A stretch of 64,000 bases of DNA, taken from NCBI GenBank assembly GCA_029224185.1, contig JANZKI010000027.1, positions 930,001-994,000 of the forward strand, in the 5' to 3' direction. Both the position numbers and the translations under genes were made by a program. This document shows, piece after piece, positions 1-13,170 of this stretch (its first letter is position 1; every line of letters starts with the position of its first letter). The DNA comes from Karalla daura. Taxonomy: Eukaryota; Chordata; Actinopteri; Chaetodontiformes; Leiognathidae. The notes under the pieces are model-generated. The model saw only the letters and a list, made by a program, of their open reading frames with translations, was not told the DNA's origin and did no database searches.

Positions 1-87
1 GAAACAGTGACGAAAAGCGCTTTGAAAAAGGGTTTTTACGCATTCACCATGGGCCATTACGCAGTGCAGCAACAGGCCTAAACAGTG

Positions 88-3000
88 TTTCGAACGCCTA
101 GTTGGGGCAGTTTGCAGCCCCCTGCGTAGGAAACGGTGGGGAAAAGCGCTTTGAAAAACTGTGTTTACAAATTCACCATGGGCCATTACGCAGTGCAGCA
201 ACAGGCCTAAACAGTGTCTAGAACGCCTAGTTGGGCCTGTTTACAGCCCCCTGCGAAGGAAACGGTGGGGAAAAGCGCTTTGAAAAAGTGTGTTGACGCA
301 TTCACCGTTGGCCATTACGCAGTGCAGCAACAGGCCTAAACAGTGTTTAGAACGCCTACTTGGGCTTGTTTACAGCCCCCAGCGTAGGAAACGGTGGGGG
401 AAAGCGCTTTGAAAAAGTGTGTTTACGCATTCACCATCGGCCATTACGCAGTGCAGCAACAGGCCTAAACAGTGTTTAGAACGCCTAATTGGACCTGTTT
501 ACAGCCCCTTGCGTAGGAAACGGTGGGGAAAAGCGCTTTGAAAAAGTGTGTTGACGCATTCACCATCAGCCATTACGCAGTGCAGCAACAGCTCTAAACA
601 GTGTTTAGAACGCCTAGTTAGGCCTGTTTACAGCCCCCTGCGTAGGAAACGGTGGGGAAAAGCGCTTTGAAAAAGTGTGTTTGTGCATTCACCATGGGCC
701 ATTACGCAGTGCAGCAACAGGCCTAAACAGTGTCTAGAACACCTAGTTGGGCCTGTTTACAGCCCCCTGCGTAGGAAACGGTGGGGAAAAGCGCTTTGAA
801 AAAGTGTGTTGACGCATTCACCATCGGCCATTACGCAGTGCAGCAACAGGTCTAAACAGTGTTTAGAACGCCTAGTTAGGCCTGTTTACAGCCCCCTGCG
901 TAGGAAACGGTGGGGAAAAGCCCTTTGAAAAAGTGTGTTGACGCATTCACCATCAGCCATTCCGCAGTGCAGCAACAGGCCTAAACAGTGTTTAGAACGC
1001 CTAGTTGGGCCTGTTTACAGCCCCCTGTGTAGGAAACAGTGACGAAAAGCGCTTTGAAAAAGTGTGTTTACGCATTCACCATGGGCCATTACGCAGTGCA
1101 GCAACAGGCCTAAACAGTGTTTCGAACGCCTAGTTGGGCCAGTTTGCAGCCCCCTGCGTAGGAAACGGTGGGGAAAAGCGCTTTGAAAAAGTGTGTTTAC
1201 ACATTCACCATGGGCCATTACGCAGTGCAGCAACAGGCCTAAACAGTGTTTAGAACGCCTAGTTAGGCCTGTTTACAGCCCCCTGCGTAGGAAACGGTGG
1301 GGAAAAGCCCTTTGAAAAAGTGTGTTTACGCATTCACCATGGGCCATTACGCAGTGCAGCAACAGGCCTAAACAGTGTTTCGAACGCCTAGTTGGGCCAG
1401 TTTGCAGCCCCCTGCGTAGGAAACGGTGGGGAAAAGCGCTTTGAAAAAGTGTGTTTACACATTCACCATGGGCCATTACGCAGTGCAGCAACAGGCCTAA
1501 ACAGTGTCTAGAACGCCTAGTTGGGCCTGTTTACAGCCCCCTGCGTAGGAAACGGTGGGGAAAAGCGCTTTGAAAAAGTGTGTTGACGCATTCACCGTTG
1601 GCCATTACGCAGTGCAGCAACAAGCCTAAACAGTGTTTAGAACGCCTAGTTGGGCTTGTTTACAGCCCCCAGCGTAGGAAACGGTGGGGAAAGCGCTTTG
1701 AAAAAGTGTGTTTACGCATTCACCATCGGCCATTCCGCAGTGCAGCAAAAGGCCAAAACAGTGTTTAGAACGCCAAATTGGACCTGTTTACAGCCCCTTG
1801 CGTAGGAAACGGTGGGGAAAAGCGCTTTGAAAAAGTGTGTTTACACATTCACCATCGGCCATTACGCAGTGCAGCAAAAGGCCTAAACAGTGTTTAGAAC
1901 GCCTAATTGGGCCTGTTTACAGCCCCCTGCGTAGGAAACGGTGGGGAAAAGCGCTTTGAAAAAGTGTGTTGACGCATTCACCATCAGCCATTACGCAGTG
2001 CAGCAACAGGTCTAAACAGTGTTTAGAACGCCTAGTTAGGCCTGTTTACAGCCCCCTGCGTAGGAAAAGGTGGGGAAAAGCACTTTGAAAAAGTGTGTTG
2101 ACGCATTCACCATGGGCCATTACGCAGTGCAGCAACAAGCCTAAACAGTGTTTAGAACGCCTAGTTGGGCTTGTTTACAGCCCCCAGCGTAGGAAACGGT
2201 GGGGAAAGCGCTTTGAAAAAGTGTGTTTACGCATTCACCATCGGCCATTCCGCAGTGCAGCAAAAGGCCAAAACAGTGTTTAGAATGCCAAATTGGACCT
2301 GTTTGCAGCCCCTTGCGTAGGAAACGGTGGGGAAAAGCGCTTTGAAAAAGTGTGTTGACGCATTCACCATCAGCCATCACGCAGTGCAGCAACAGGTATA
2401 AACAGTGTTTAGAACGCCTAGTTAGGCCTGTTTACAGCCCCCTGCGTAGGAAACGGTGGGGAAAAGCGCTTTGAAAAAGTGTGTTGACGCATTCACTATC
2501 AGCCATTCCGCAGTGCAGCAACAGGCCTAAACAGTGTTTAGAACGCTTAGTTGGGCCAGTTTGCAGCCCCCTGCGTAGGAAACGGTGGGGAATAGCGCTT
2601 TGAAAAAGTGTGTTTACGCATTCACCATGGGCCATTACGCAGTGCAGCAACAGGCCTAAACAGTGTCTAGTACGCCTAGTTGGGCTTGTTTACAGCCCCC
2701 AGCGTATGAAACGGTGGGGGAAAGCGTTTTGAAAAAGTGTGTTTACGCATTCACCGTTGGCCATTACGCAGTGCAGCAACAGGTCTAAACAGTGTTTAGA
2801 ACGCCTAGTTAGGCCTGTTTACAGCCCCCTGCGTGGGAAACGGTGGGGAAAAGCGCTTTGAAAAAGTGTGTTGACGCATTCACCATCAGCCATTCCGCAG
2901 TGCAGCAACAGGCCTAAACAGTGTTTAGAACGCTTAGTTGGGCCAGTTTGCAGCCCCCTGCGTAGGAAACGGTGGGGAAAAGCGCTTTGAAAAAGTGTGT

Positions 3001-4213
3001 TTACGCATTCACCATGGGCCATTACGCAGTGCAGCAACAGGCCTCAACAGTGTCTAGAACGCCTAGTTGGGCTTGTTTACAGCCCCCAGCGTAGGAAACG
3101 GTGGGGGAAAGCGTTTTGAAAAAGTGTGTTTACGCATTCACCGTTGGCCATTACGCAGTGCAGCAACAGGCCTAAACAGTGTTTAGAACGCCTAGTTGGG
3201 CCTTTTTACAGCCCCCTGCGTAGGAAACGGTGGGGAAAAGCGTTTTGAAAAAGTGTGTTGACGCATTCACCGTTGGCCATTACGCAGTGCAGCAACAGGC
3301 CTAAACAGTGTTTAGAACGCCTAGTTGGGCCAGTTTGCAGCCCCCTGCGTAGGAAACGGTGGGGAAAAGCGCTTTGAAAAAGTGTGTTTACGCATTCACC
3401 ATGGGCCATTACGCAGTGCAGCAACAGGCCTAAACAGTGTCTAGAACGCCTAGTTGGGCCTGTTTACAGCCCCCTGCGTAGGAAACGGTGGGGAAAAGCG
3501 CTTTGAAAAAGTGTGTTGACGCATTCACCGTTGGCCATTACGCAGTGCAGCAACAGGCCGAAACAGTGTTTAGAAGGCCTAGTTTGGCTTGTTTACAGCC
3601 CCCAGCGTAGGAAACGGTGGGGGAAAGCGCTTTGAAAAAGTGTGTTTACACATTCACCATCGGCCATTACGCAGTGCAGCAAAAGGTCTAAACAGTGTTT
3701 AGAACGCCTAATTGGGCCTGTTTACAGCCCCCTGCGTAGGAAACGGTGGGGAAAAGCGCTTTGAAAAAGTGTGTTTACACATTCACCATCGGCCATTACG
3801 CAGTGCAGCAAAAGGCCTAAACAGTGTTTAGAACGCCTAATTGGGCCTGTTTACAGCCCCCTGCGTAGGAAACGGTGGGGAAAAGCGCTTTGAAAAAGTG
3901 TGTTGACGCATTCATCATCAGCCATTACGCAGTGCAGCAACAGGTCTAAACAGTGTTTAGAACGCCTAGTTAGGCCTGTTTACAGCCCCCTGCGTAGGAA
4001 ACGGTGGGGAAAAGCACTTTGAAAAAGTGTGTTGATGCATTCACCATCGGCCATTACGCAGTGCAGCAACAGGTCTAAACAGTGTTTAGAACGCCTAGTT
4101 AGGCCTGTTTACAGCCCCCTGCGTAGGAAACGGTGGGGAAAAGCGCTTTGAAAAAGTGTGTTGACGCATTCACCATCAGCCATTCCGCAGTGCAGCAACA
4201 GGCCTAAACAGTG
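88..4213 (+). repeat. A1 higher-order repeat, copy 1 (32 monomers, about 4126 bp)
   Basis: The copy is delimited by a diagnostic monomer reading TTTCGAACGCCTAGTTGGGG, followed by AAAAACTGTGTTTACAAATT. This monomer occurs at 88, 4214 and 7824. Private variants inside the copy recur at a fixed offset in the next one, for example GAATAGCGC near 2590 and 6200, and GCAACAGGCCTCAACAGTG near 3040 and 6650. Copy 1 holds four monomers (about 420-935) that copy 2 lacks. Confidence 0.85.
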
Positions 4214-7200
4214 TTTCGAACGCCTAGTTGGGGCAGTTTGCAGCCCCCTGCGTAGGAAACGGTGGGGAAAAGCGCTTTGAAAAACTGTGTTTACAAATTC
4301 ACCATGGGCCATTACGCAGTGCAGCAACAGGCCTAAACAGTGTCTAGAACGCCTAGTTGGGCCTGTTTACAGCCCCCTGCGAAGGAAACGGTGGGGAAAA
4401 GCGCTTTGAAAAAGTGTGTTGACGCATTCACCGTTGGCCATTACGCAGTGCAGCAACAGGCCTAAACAGTGTTTAGAACGCCTACTTGGGCGTGTTTACA
4501 GCCCCCAGCGTAGGAAACCGTGGGGGAAAGCGCTTTGAAAAAGTGTGTTGAGGCATTCACCATCGGCCATTACGCAGTGCAGCAACAGGCCTAAACAGTG
4601 TTTAGAACGCCTAGTTGGGCCTGTTTACAGCCCCCTGTGTAGGAAACAGTGACGAAAAGCGCTTTGAAAAAGTGTGTTTACGCATTCACCATGGGCCATT
4701 ACGCAGTGCAGCAACAGGCCTAAACAGTGTTTCGAACGCCTAGTTGGGCCAGTTTGCAGCCCCCTGCGTAGGAAACGGTGGGGAAAAGCGCTTTGAAAAA
4801 GTGTGTTTACACATTCACCATGGGCCATTACGCAGTGCAGCAACAGGCCTAAACAGTGTTTAGAACGCCTAGTTAGGCCTGTTTACAGCCCCCTGCGTAG
4901 GAAACGGTGGGGAAAAGCCCTTTGAAAAAGTGTGTTTACGCATTCACCATGGGCCATTACGCAGTGCAGCAACAGGCCTAAACAGTGTTTCGAACGCCTA
5001 GTTGGGCCAGTTTGCAGCCCCCTGCGTAGGAAACGGTGGGGAAAAGCGCTTTGAAAAAGTGTGTTTACACATTCACCATGGGCCATTACGCAGTGCAGCA
5101 ACAGGCCTAAACAGTGTCTAGAACGCCTAGTTGGGCCTGTTTACAGCCCCCTGCGTAGGAAACGGTGGGGAAAAGCGCTTTGAAAAAGTGTGTTGACGCA
5201 TTCACCGTTGGCCATTACGCAGTGCAGCAACAAGCCTAAACAGTGTTTAGAACGCCTAGTTGGGCTTGTTTACAGCCCCCAGCGTAGGAAACGGTGGGGA
5301 AAGCGCTTTGAAAAAGTGTGTTTACGCATTCACCATCGGCCATTCCGCAGTGCAGCAAAAGGCCAAAACAGTGTTTAGAACGCCAAATTGGACCTGTTTA
5401 CAGCCCCTTGCGTAGGAAACGGTGGGGAAAAGCGCTTTGAAAAAGTGTGTTTACACATTCACCATCGGCCATTACGCAGTGCAGCAAAAGGCCTAAACAG
5501 TGTTTAGAACGCCTAATTGGGCCTGTTTACAGCCCCCTGCGTAGGAAACGGTGGGGAAAAGCGCTTTGAAAAAGTGTGTTGACGCATTCACCATCAGCCA
5601 TTACGCAGTGCAGCAACAGGTCTAAACAGTGTTTAGAACGCCTAGTTAGGCCTGTTTACAGCCCCCTGCGTAGGAAAAGGTGGGGAAAAGCACTTTGAAA
5701 AAGTGTGTTGACGCATTCACCATGGGCCATTACGCAGTGCAGCAACAAGCCTAAACAGTGTTTAGAACGCCTAGTTGGGCTTGTTTACAGCCCCCAGCGT
5801 AGGAAACGGTGGGGAAAGCGCTTTGAAAAAGTGTGTTTACGCATTCACCATCGGCCATTCCGCAGTGCAGCAAAAGGCCAAAACAGTGTTTAGAATGCCA
5901 AATTGGACCTGTTTGCAGCCCCTTGCGTAGGAAACGGTGGGGAAAAGCGCTTTGAAAAAGTGTGTTGACGCATTCACCATCAGCCATCACGCAGTGCAGC
6001 AACAGGTATAAACAGTGTTTAGAACGCCTAGTTAGGCCTGTTTACAGCCCCCTGCGTAGGAAACGGTGGGGAAAAGCGCTTTGAAAAAGTGTGTTGACGC
6101 ATTCACTATCAGCCATTCCGCAGTGCAGCAACAGGCCTAAACAGTGTTTAGAACGCTTAGTTGGGCCAGTTTGCAGCCCCCTGCGTAGGAAACGGTGGGG
6201 AATAGCGCTTTGAAAAAGTGTGTTTACGCATTCACCATGGGCCATTACGCAGTGCAGCAACAGGCCTAAACAGTGTCTAGTACGCCTAGTTGGGCTTGTT
6301 TACAGCCCCCAGCGTATGAAACGGTGGGGGAAAGCGTTTTGAAAAAGTGTGTTTACGCATTCACCGTTGGCCATTACGCAGTGCAGCAACAGGTCTAAAC
6401 AGTGTTTAGAACGCCTAGTTAGGCCTGTTTACAGCCCCCTGCGTGGGAAACGGTGGGGAAAAGCGCTTTGAAAAAGTGTGTTGACGCATTCACCATCAGC
6501 CATTCCGCAGTGCAGCAACAGGCCTAAACAGTGTTTAGAACGCTTAGTTGGGCCAGTTTGCAGCCCCCTGCGTAGGAAACGGTGGGGAAAAGCGCTTTGA
6601 AAAAGTGTGTTTACGCATTCACCATGGGCCATTACGCAGTGCAGCAACAGGCCTCAACAGTGTCTAGAACGCCTAGTTGGGCTTGTTTACAGCCCCCAGC
6701 GTAGGAAACGGTGGGGGAAAGCGTTTTGAAAAAGTGTGTTTACGCATTCACCGTTGGCCATTACGCAGTGCAGCAACAGGCCTAAACAGTGTTTAGAACG
6801 CCTAGTTGGGCCTTTTTACAGCCCCCTGCGTAGGAAACGGTGGGGAAAAGCGTTTTGAAAAAGTGTGTTGACGCATTCACCGTTGGCCATTACGCAGTGC
6901 AGCAACAGGCCTAAACAGTGTTTAGAACGCCTAGTTGGGCCAGTTTGCAGCCCCCTGCGTAGGAAACGGTGGGGAAAAGCGCTTTGAAAAAGTGTGTTTA
7001 CGCATTCACCATGGGCCATTACGCAGTGCAGCAACAGGCCTAAACAGTGTCTAGAACGCCTAGTTGGGCCTGTTTACAGCCCCCTGCGTAGGAAACGGTG
7101 GGGAAAAGCGCTTTGAAAAAGTGTGTTGACGCATTCACCGTTGGCCATTACGCAGTGCAGCAACAGGCCGAAACAGTGTTTAGAAGGCCTAGTTTGGCTT

Positions 7201-7823
7201 GTTTACAGCCCCCAGCGTAGGAAACGGTGGGGGAAAGCGCTTTGAAAAAGTGTGTTTACACATTCACCATCGGCCATTACGCAGTGCAGCAAAAGGTCTA
7301 AACAGTGTTTAGAACGCCTAATTGGGCCTGTTTACAGCCCCCTGCGTAGGAAACGGTGGGGAAAAGCGCTTTGAAAAAGTGTGTTTACACATTCACCATC
7401 GGCCATTACGCAGTGCAGCAAAAGGCCTAAACAGTGTTTAGAACGCCTAATTGGGCCTGTTTACAGCCCCCTGCGTAGGAAACGGTGGGGAAAAGCGCTT
7501 TGAAAAAGTGTGTTGACGCATTCATCATCAGCCATTACGCAGTGCAGCAACAGGTCTAAACAGTGTTTAGAACGCCTAGTTAGGCCTGTTTACAGCCCCC
7601 TGCGTAGGAAACGGTGGGGAAAAGCACTTTGAAAAAGTGTGTTGATGCATTCACCATCGGCCATTACGCAGTGCAGCAACAGGTCTAAACAGTGTTTAGA
7701 ACGCCTAGTTAGGCCTGTTTACAGCCCCCTGCGTAGGAAACGGTGGGGAAAAGCGCTTTGAAAAAGTGTGTTGACGCATTCACCATCAGCCATTCCGCAG
7801 TGCAGCAACAGGCCTAAACAGTG
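4214..7823 (+). repeat. A1 higher-order repeat, copy 2 (28 monomers, 3610 bp)
   Basis: Near-identical to copy 1 at an offset of 3610 bp over about 1015-4490 versus 4625-8100. It lacks 516 bp (exactly 4 x 129) near 4545. At that point a hybrid monomer (GAAACCGTGGGGG, then GTGTTGAGGCATTC) joins sequence equivalent to copy 1 near 400 to sequence equivalent to copy 1 near 960. The loss is in phase, as expected of unequal exchange between monomers. Confidence 0.85.
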
Positions 7824-8915
7824 TTTCGAACGCCTAGTTGGGGCAGTTTGCAGCCCCCTGCGTAGGAAACGGTGGGGAAAAGCGCTTTGAAAAACTGTGT
7901 TTACAAATTCACCATGGGCCATTACGCAGTGCAGCAACAGGCCTAAACAGTGTCTAGAACGCCTAGTTGGGCCTGTTTACAGCCCCCTGCGAAGGAAACG
8001 GTGGGGAAAAGCGCTTTGAAAAAGTGTGTTGACGCATTCACCGTTGGCCATTACGCAGTGCAGCAACAGGCCTAAACAGTGTTTAGAACGCCTACTTGGG
8101 CGTGTTTACAGCCCCCAGCGTAGGAAACGGTGGGGGAAAGCGCTTTGAAAAAGTGTGTTTACGCATTCACCATCGGCCATTACGCAGTGCAGCAACAGGC
8201 CTAAACAGTGTTTAGAACGCCTAATTGGACCTGTTTACAGCCCCTTGCGTAGGAAACGGTGGGGAAAAGCGCTTTGAAAAAGTGTGTTGACGCATTCACC
8301 ATCAGCCATTACGCAGTGCAGCAACAGCTCTAAACAGTGTTTAGAACGCCTAGTTAGGCCTGTTTACAGCCCCCTGCGTAGGAAACGGTGGGGAAAAGCG
8401 CTTTGAAAAAGGGTGTTTGTGCATTCACCATGGGCCATTACGCAGTGCAGCAACAGCTCTAAACAGTGTTTAGAACGCCTAGTTAGGCCTGTTTACAGCC
8501 CCCTGCGTAGGAAACGGTGGGGAAAAGCGCTTTGAAAAAGTGTGTTTGTGCATTCACCATGGGCCATTACGCAGTGCAGCAACAGGCCTAAACAGTGTCT
8601 AGAACACCTAGTTGGGCCTGTTTACAGCCCCCTGCGTAGGAAACGGTGGGGAAAAGTGCTTTGAAAAAGTGTGTTGACGCATTCACCGTCGGCCATTACG
8701 CAGTGCAGCAACAGGTCTAAACAGTGTTTAGAACGCCTAGTTAGGCCTGTTTACAGCCCCCTGCGTAGGAAACGGTGGGGAAAAGCGCTTTGAAAAAGTG
8801 TGTTGACGCATTCACCATCAGCCATTCCGCAGTGCAGCAACAGGCCTAAACAGTGTTTAGAACGCCTAGTTGGGCCTGTTTACAGCCCCCTGTGTAGGAA
8901 ACAGTGACGAAAAGC
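7824..8915 (+). repeat. A1 higher-order repeat, copy 3 (partial)
   Basis: Starts with the same diagnostic monomer as copies 1 and 2 and contains the four monomers missing from copy 2 (for example CTAATTGGACCTG near 8222 and GCAACAGCTCTAAACAG near 8322). It gained one extra monomer: the GCAACAGCTC type appears twice in a row (near 8322 and 8452), where copy 1 has it once. Similarity to copy 1 fades after about 8915, where GTGACGAAAAGCTC replaces GTGACGAAAAGCGC. Confidence 0.75.
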
Positions 8916-11900
8916 TCTTTGAAAAAGTGTGTTTACGCATTCACCATGGGCCATTACGCAGTGCAGCAACAGGCGTAAACAGTGTTTGGAACGCCTAGTT
9001 GGGCCTGTTTACAGCCCCCTGCGCAGAAAACGGTGGGGAAAAGCGCTTTGAAAAAGAGTGTTGACGCATTCACCATTGGCCATTACGCAGTGCAGCAACA
9101 GGCCTAAACAGTGTTTAGAACGCCTAGTTGGGCCTGTTTACAGCCCCCTGCGTAGAAAATGGTGGGGAAAAGCGCTTTGAAAAAGAGTGTTGACGCATTC
9201 ACCATGGGCCATTACGCAGTGCAGCAAAAAGCCTAAACAGTGTTTAGAACGCCTAGTTGGGCCTGTTTACAACCATCTGCGTAGAAAACGGTGGGGATAA
9301 GCGCTTTGAAAAAGTGTGTAAACGCATTCACCATTGGCCAATACGCAGTGCAGCAACAGGCCTAAACAGTGTTTAGAACGCCCAGTTGGGCCTGTTTACA
9401 GCCGCCTGCATAGGAAACGGTGGTGAAAAGCGCTTTGAAACAGTGTGTAAACGCATTCGCCATCGGCCATTACTCGGTGCAGCAACAGGCTTAAACATTG
9501 TTTAGAACGCCTAGTTGGGCCTGCTTACAGCCGCCTGCGTAGGAAACTGTGGGGATAAGCGATTTGAAAAAATGTGTTGACGCATTCACTATCGGCCATT
9601 ACGCAGTGCAGCAACAGGCCTAAACAGTGTTTAGAACGCCTAGTTGGGCTTGTTTACAGCCCCCTGTGTCGGAAGCGGTGAGGAAAAGCTCTTTGAAAAA
9701 GTGTGTTTACGCATTCACCATGGGCCATTACGCAGTGCAGCAACAGGCGTAAACAGTGTTTGGAACGCCTAGTTGGGCCTGTTTACAGCCCCCTGCGCAG
9801 AAAACGGTGGGGAAAAGCGCTTTGAAAAAGTGTGTTTACACATTCACCATGGGCCATGACGCAGTGCAGCAACAGGCCTAAACAGTGTCTAGAACGCCCA
9901 GTTGGGCCTGTTTACAGCCGCCTGCGTAGGAAACGGTGGTGAAAAGTGCTTTGAAAAAGTGTGTTGACGCATTCACCATCGGCCATTACGCAGTGCAGCA
10001 ACAGGTCTAAACAGTGTTTAGAACGCCTAGTTAGGCCTGTTTACAGCCCCCTGCGTAGGAAACGGTGGGGAAAAGTGCTTTGAAAAAGTGTGTTGACGCA
10101 TTCACCATCAGCCATTCCGCAGTGCAGCAACAGGCCTAAACAGTGTTTAGAACGCCTAGTTGGGCCTGTTTACAGCCCCCTGTGTAGGAAACAGTGACGA
10201 AAAGCGCTTTGAAAAAGTGTGTTTACGCATTCACCATGGGCCATTACGCAGTGCAGCAACAGGCCTAAACAGTGTTTCGAACGCCTAGTTGGGCCAGTTT
10301 GCAGCCCCCTGCGTAGGAAACGGTGGGGAAAAGCGTTTTGAAAAAGTGTGTTTACACATTCACCATGGGCCATTACGCAGTGCAGCAACAGGCCTAAACA
10401 TTGTCTAGAACGCCTAGTTGGGCCTGTTTACAGCCCCCTTCGTAGGAAACGGTGGGGAAAAGCGCTTTGAAAAAGTGTGTTTACGCATTCACCGTTGGCC
10501 ATTACGCAGTGCAGCAACAAGCCTAAACAGTGTTTAGAACGCCTAGTTGGGCCTGTTTACAGCCCCCAGCGTAGGAAACGGTGGGAAAAAGCGCTTTGAA
10601 AAAGTGTGTTGACGCATTCACCATCAGCCATCACGCAGTGCAGCAACAGGTCTAAACAGTGTTTAGAACGCCTAGTTAGGCCTGTTTACAGCCCCCTGCG
10701 TAGGAAACGGTGGGGAAAAGCGCTTTGAAAAAGTGTGTTGACGCATTCACCATGGGCCATCACGCAGTGCAGCAAAAGGCCTAAACAGTGTTTAGAACGC
10801 CCAGTTGGGCCTGTTTACAGCCGCCTGCGTAGGAAACGTTGGTTAAAAGCGCTTTGAAACAGTGTGTAAACACATTCGCCATCGGCCATTACTCGGTGCA
10901 GCAACAGGCTTTAACAGTGTTTAGAACGCCTAGTTGGGCCTGTTTACAGCCCCTTGCATAGGAAACTGTGGGGAAAAGCGTATTGAAAAAGTGTGTTGTG
11001 ACGCATTCACTATCGGCCATTACGCAGTGCAGCAACAGGCCTAAACAGTGTTTAGAACGCCTCGTTGGGCCTGTTTACAGCCCCCTGCGCAGAAAACAGT
11101 GGGGAAAAGCGCTTTGAAAAAGAGTGTTGACGCATTCACCATGGGCCATCACGCAGTGCAGCAAAAGGCCTAAACAGTGTTTAGAACGCCCAGTTGGGCC
11201 TGTTTACAGCCGCCTGCGTAGGAAACGGTGGTGAAAAGCGCTTTGAAACAGTGTGTAAACACATTCGCCATCGGCCATTACTCGGTGCAGCAACAGGCTT
11301 TAACAGTGTTTAGAACGCCTCGTTGGGCCTGTTTACAGCCCCTTGCATAGGAAACTGTGGGGAAAAGCGTATTGAAAAAGTGTGTTGTGACGCATTCACT
11401 ATCGGCCATTACGCAGTGCAGCAACAGGCCTAAACAGTGTTTAGAACGCCTAGTTGGGCCTGTTTCAGCCCCCTGCCTAGGAAACGGTGGGGAAAAGCGC
11501 TTTGAAAAAGTGTGTACGCATTCACCATCGGCCATTACGCAGTGCAGCAACAGGCCTAAACAGTGTTTAGAACGCCTAGTTGGGCCTGTTTACAGCCCGC
11601 TGCGTAGAAAACGGTGGGGAAAAGCGCTTTGAAAAAGAGTATTGACGCATTCACCATCAGCCATTACGCAGTGCAGCAACAGGTCTAAACAGTGTTTAGA
11701 ACACCTAGTTGGGCCTGTTTCCAACTATCTGCGTAGAAAACGGTGGGGATAAGCGCTTTGAAAAAGTGTGTTGACGCATTCACCGTTGGCCATTACGCAG
11801 TGCAGTTACAGGCCTAAACAGTGTTTAGAACGCCCAGTTGGGCCTGTTTACAGCCGCCTGCGTAGGAAACGGTGGTGAAAAGCGCTTTGAAACAGTGTGT

Positions 11901-13100
11901 AAACGCATTCGCCATCGGCCATTACTCGGTGCAGCAACAGGCTTAAACATTGTTTAGAACGCCTAGTTGGGCCTGCTTACAGCCGCCTGCGTAGGAAACT
12001 GTGGGGATAAGCGATTTGAAAAAATGTGTTGACGCATTCACTATCGGCCATTACGCAGTGCAGCAACAGGCCTAAACAGTGTTTAGAACGCCTAGTTGGG
12101 CTTGTTTACAGCCCCCTGTGTCGGAAGCGGTGAGGAAAAGCTCTTTGAAAAAGTGTGTTTACGCTTTCACCATGGGCCATTACGCAGTGCAGCAACAGGC
12201 GTAAACAGTGTTTGGAACGCCTAGTTGGGCCTGTTTACAGCCCCCTGCGCAGAAAACGGTGGGGAAAAGCGCTTTGAAAAAGAGTGTTGACGCATTCACC
12301 ATTGGCCATTACGCAGTGCAGCAACAGGCCTAAACAGTGTTTAGAACGCCTAGTTGGGCCTGTTTACAGCCCCCTGCGTAGAAAATGGTGGGGAAAAGCG
12401 CTTTGAAAAAGAGTGTTGACGCATTCACCATGGGCCATTACGCAGTGCAGCAAAAAGCCTAAACAGTGTTTAGAACGCCTAGTTGGGCCTGTTTACAACC
12501 ATCTGCGTAGAAAACGGTGGGGATAAGCGCTTTGAAAAAGTGTGTAAACGCATTCACCATTGGCCAATACGCAGTGCAGCAACAGGCCTAAACAGTGTTT
12601 AGAACGCCCAGTTGGGCCTGTTTACAGCCGCCTGCGTAGGAAACGGTGGTGAAAAGCGCTTTGAAACAGTGTGTAAACGCATTCGCCATCGGCCATTACT
12701 CGGTGCAGCAACAGGCTTAAACATTGTTTAGAACGCCTAGTTGGGCCTGCTTACAGCCGCCTGCGTAGGAAACTGTGGGGATAAGCGATTTGAAAAAATG
12801 TGTTGACGCATTCACTATCGGCCATTACGCAGTGCAGCAACAGGCCTAAACAGTGTTTAGAACGCCTAGTTGGGCTTGTTTACAGCCCCCTGTGTCGGAA
12901 GCGGTGAGGAAAAGCTCTTTGAAAAAGTGTGTTTACGCATTCACCATGGGCCATTACGCAGTGCAGCAACAGGCCTAAACAGTGTTTGGAACGCCTAGTT
13001 GGGCCTTTTTACAGCCCCCTGCGCTGAAAACGGTGGGGAAAAGCGCTTTGAAAAAGAGTGTTGACACATTCACCATGGGCCATCACGCAGTGCAGCAACA
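8916..13100 (+). repeat. A2 zone: mixed A monomers with a 6-monomer (about 774-bp) unit
   Basis: Monomers here carry features rare in A1: CTGCGCAGAAAACGG, AACCATCTGCGTAGAAAAC, GTGGGGATAAGCG, GCCGCCTGCGTAGG and GAAACAGTGTGTAAACGC. The variant TGTGTCGGAAGCGGTGAGG (or its TGTGTAGGAAACAGTGACG relative) sits at 8891, 9665, 12117 and 12891. The spacings 8891-9665 and 12117-12891 are both 774 bp, exactly 6 x 129. About 8950-9780 also matches about 12176-13006 at an offset of 3226 bp (25 monomers plus 1 bp). A1-like monomers reappear between about 9950 and 10700. Confidence 0.7.
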
Positions 13101-13150
13101 GGCCTAAACAGTGTTTAGAACGCCCAGTTGGGCCTGTTTACAGCCCCCTG

Positions 13151-13170
13151 TGTAGGAAACGCGCTTTGAA
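13151..13170 (+). repeat. First of nine A3 monomers with an 11-bp deletion
   Basis: GAAACGGTGGGGAAAAGCGC is shortened to GAAACGCGC, losing GTGGGGAAAAG. The same deleted monomer recurs near 15344, 16493, 16997, 17887, 18905, 19797, 21847 and 22585, always followed by GCCATTTGTCTCTGTAGC or a close variant. The shared flanking variants indicate one deletion event later amplified with the surrounding HOR. Confidence 0.8.
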
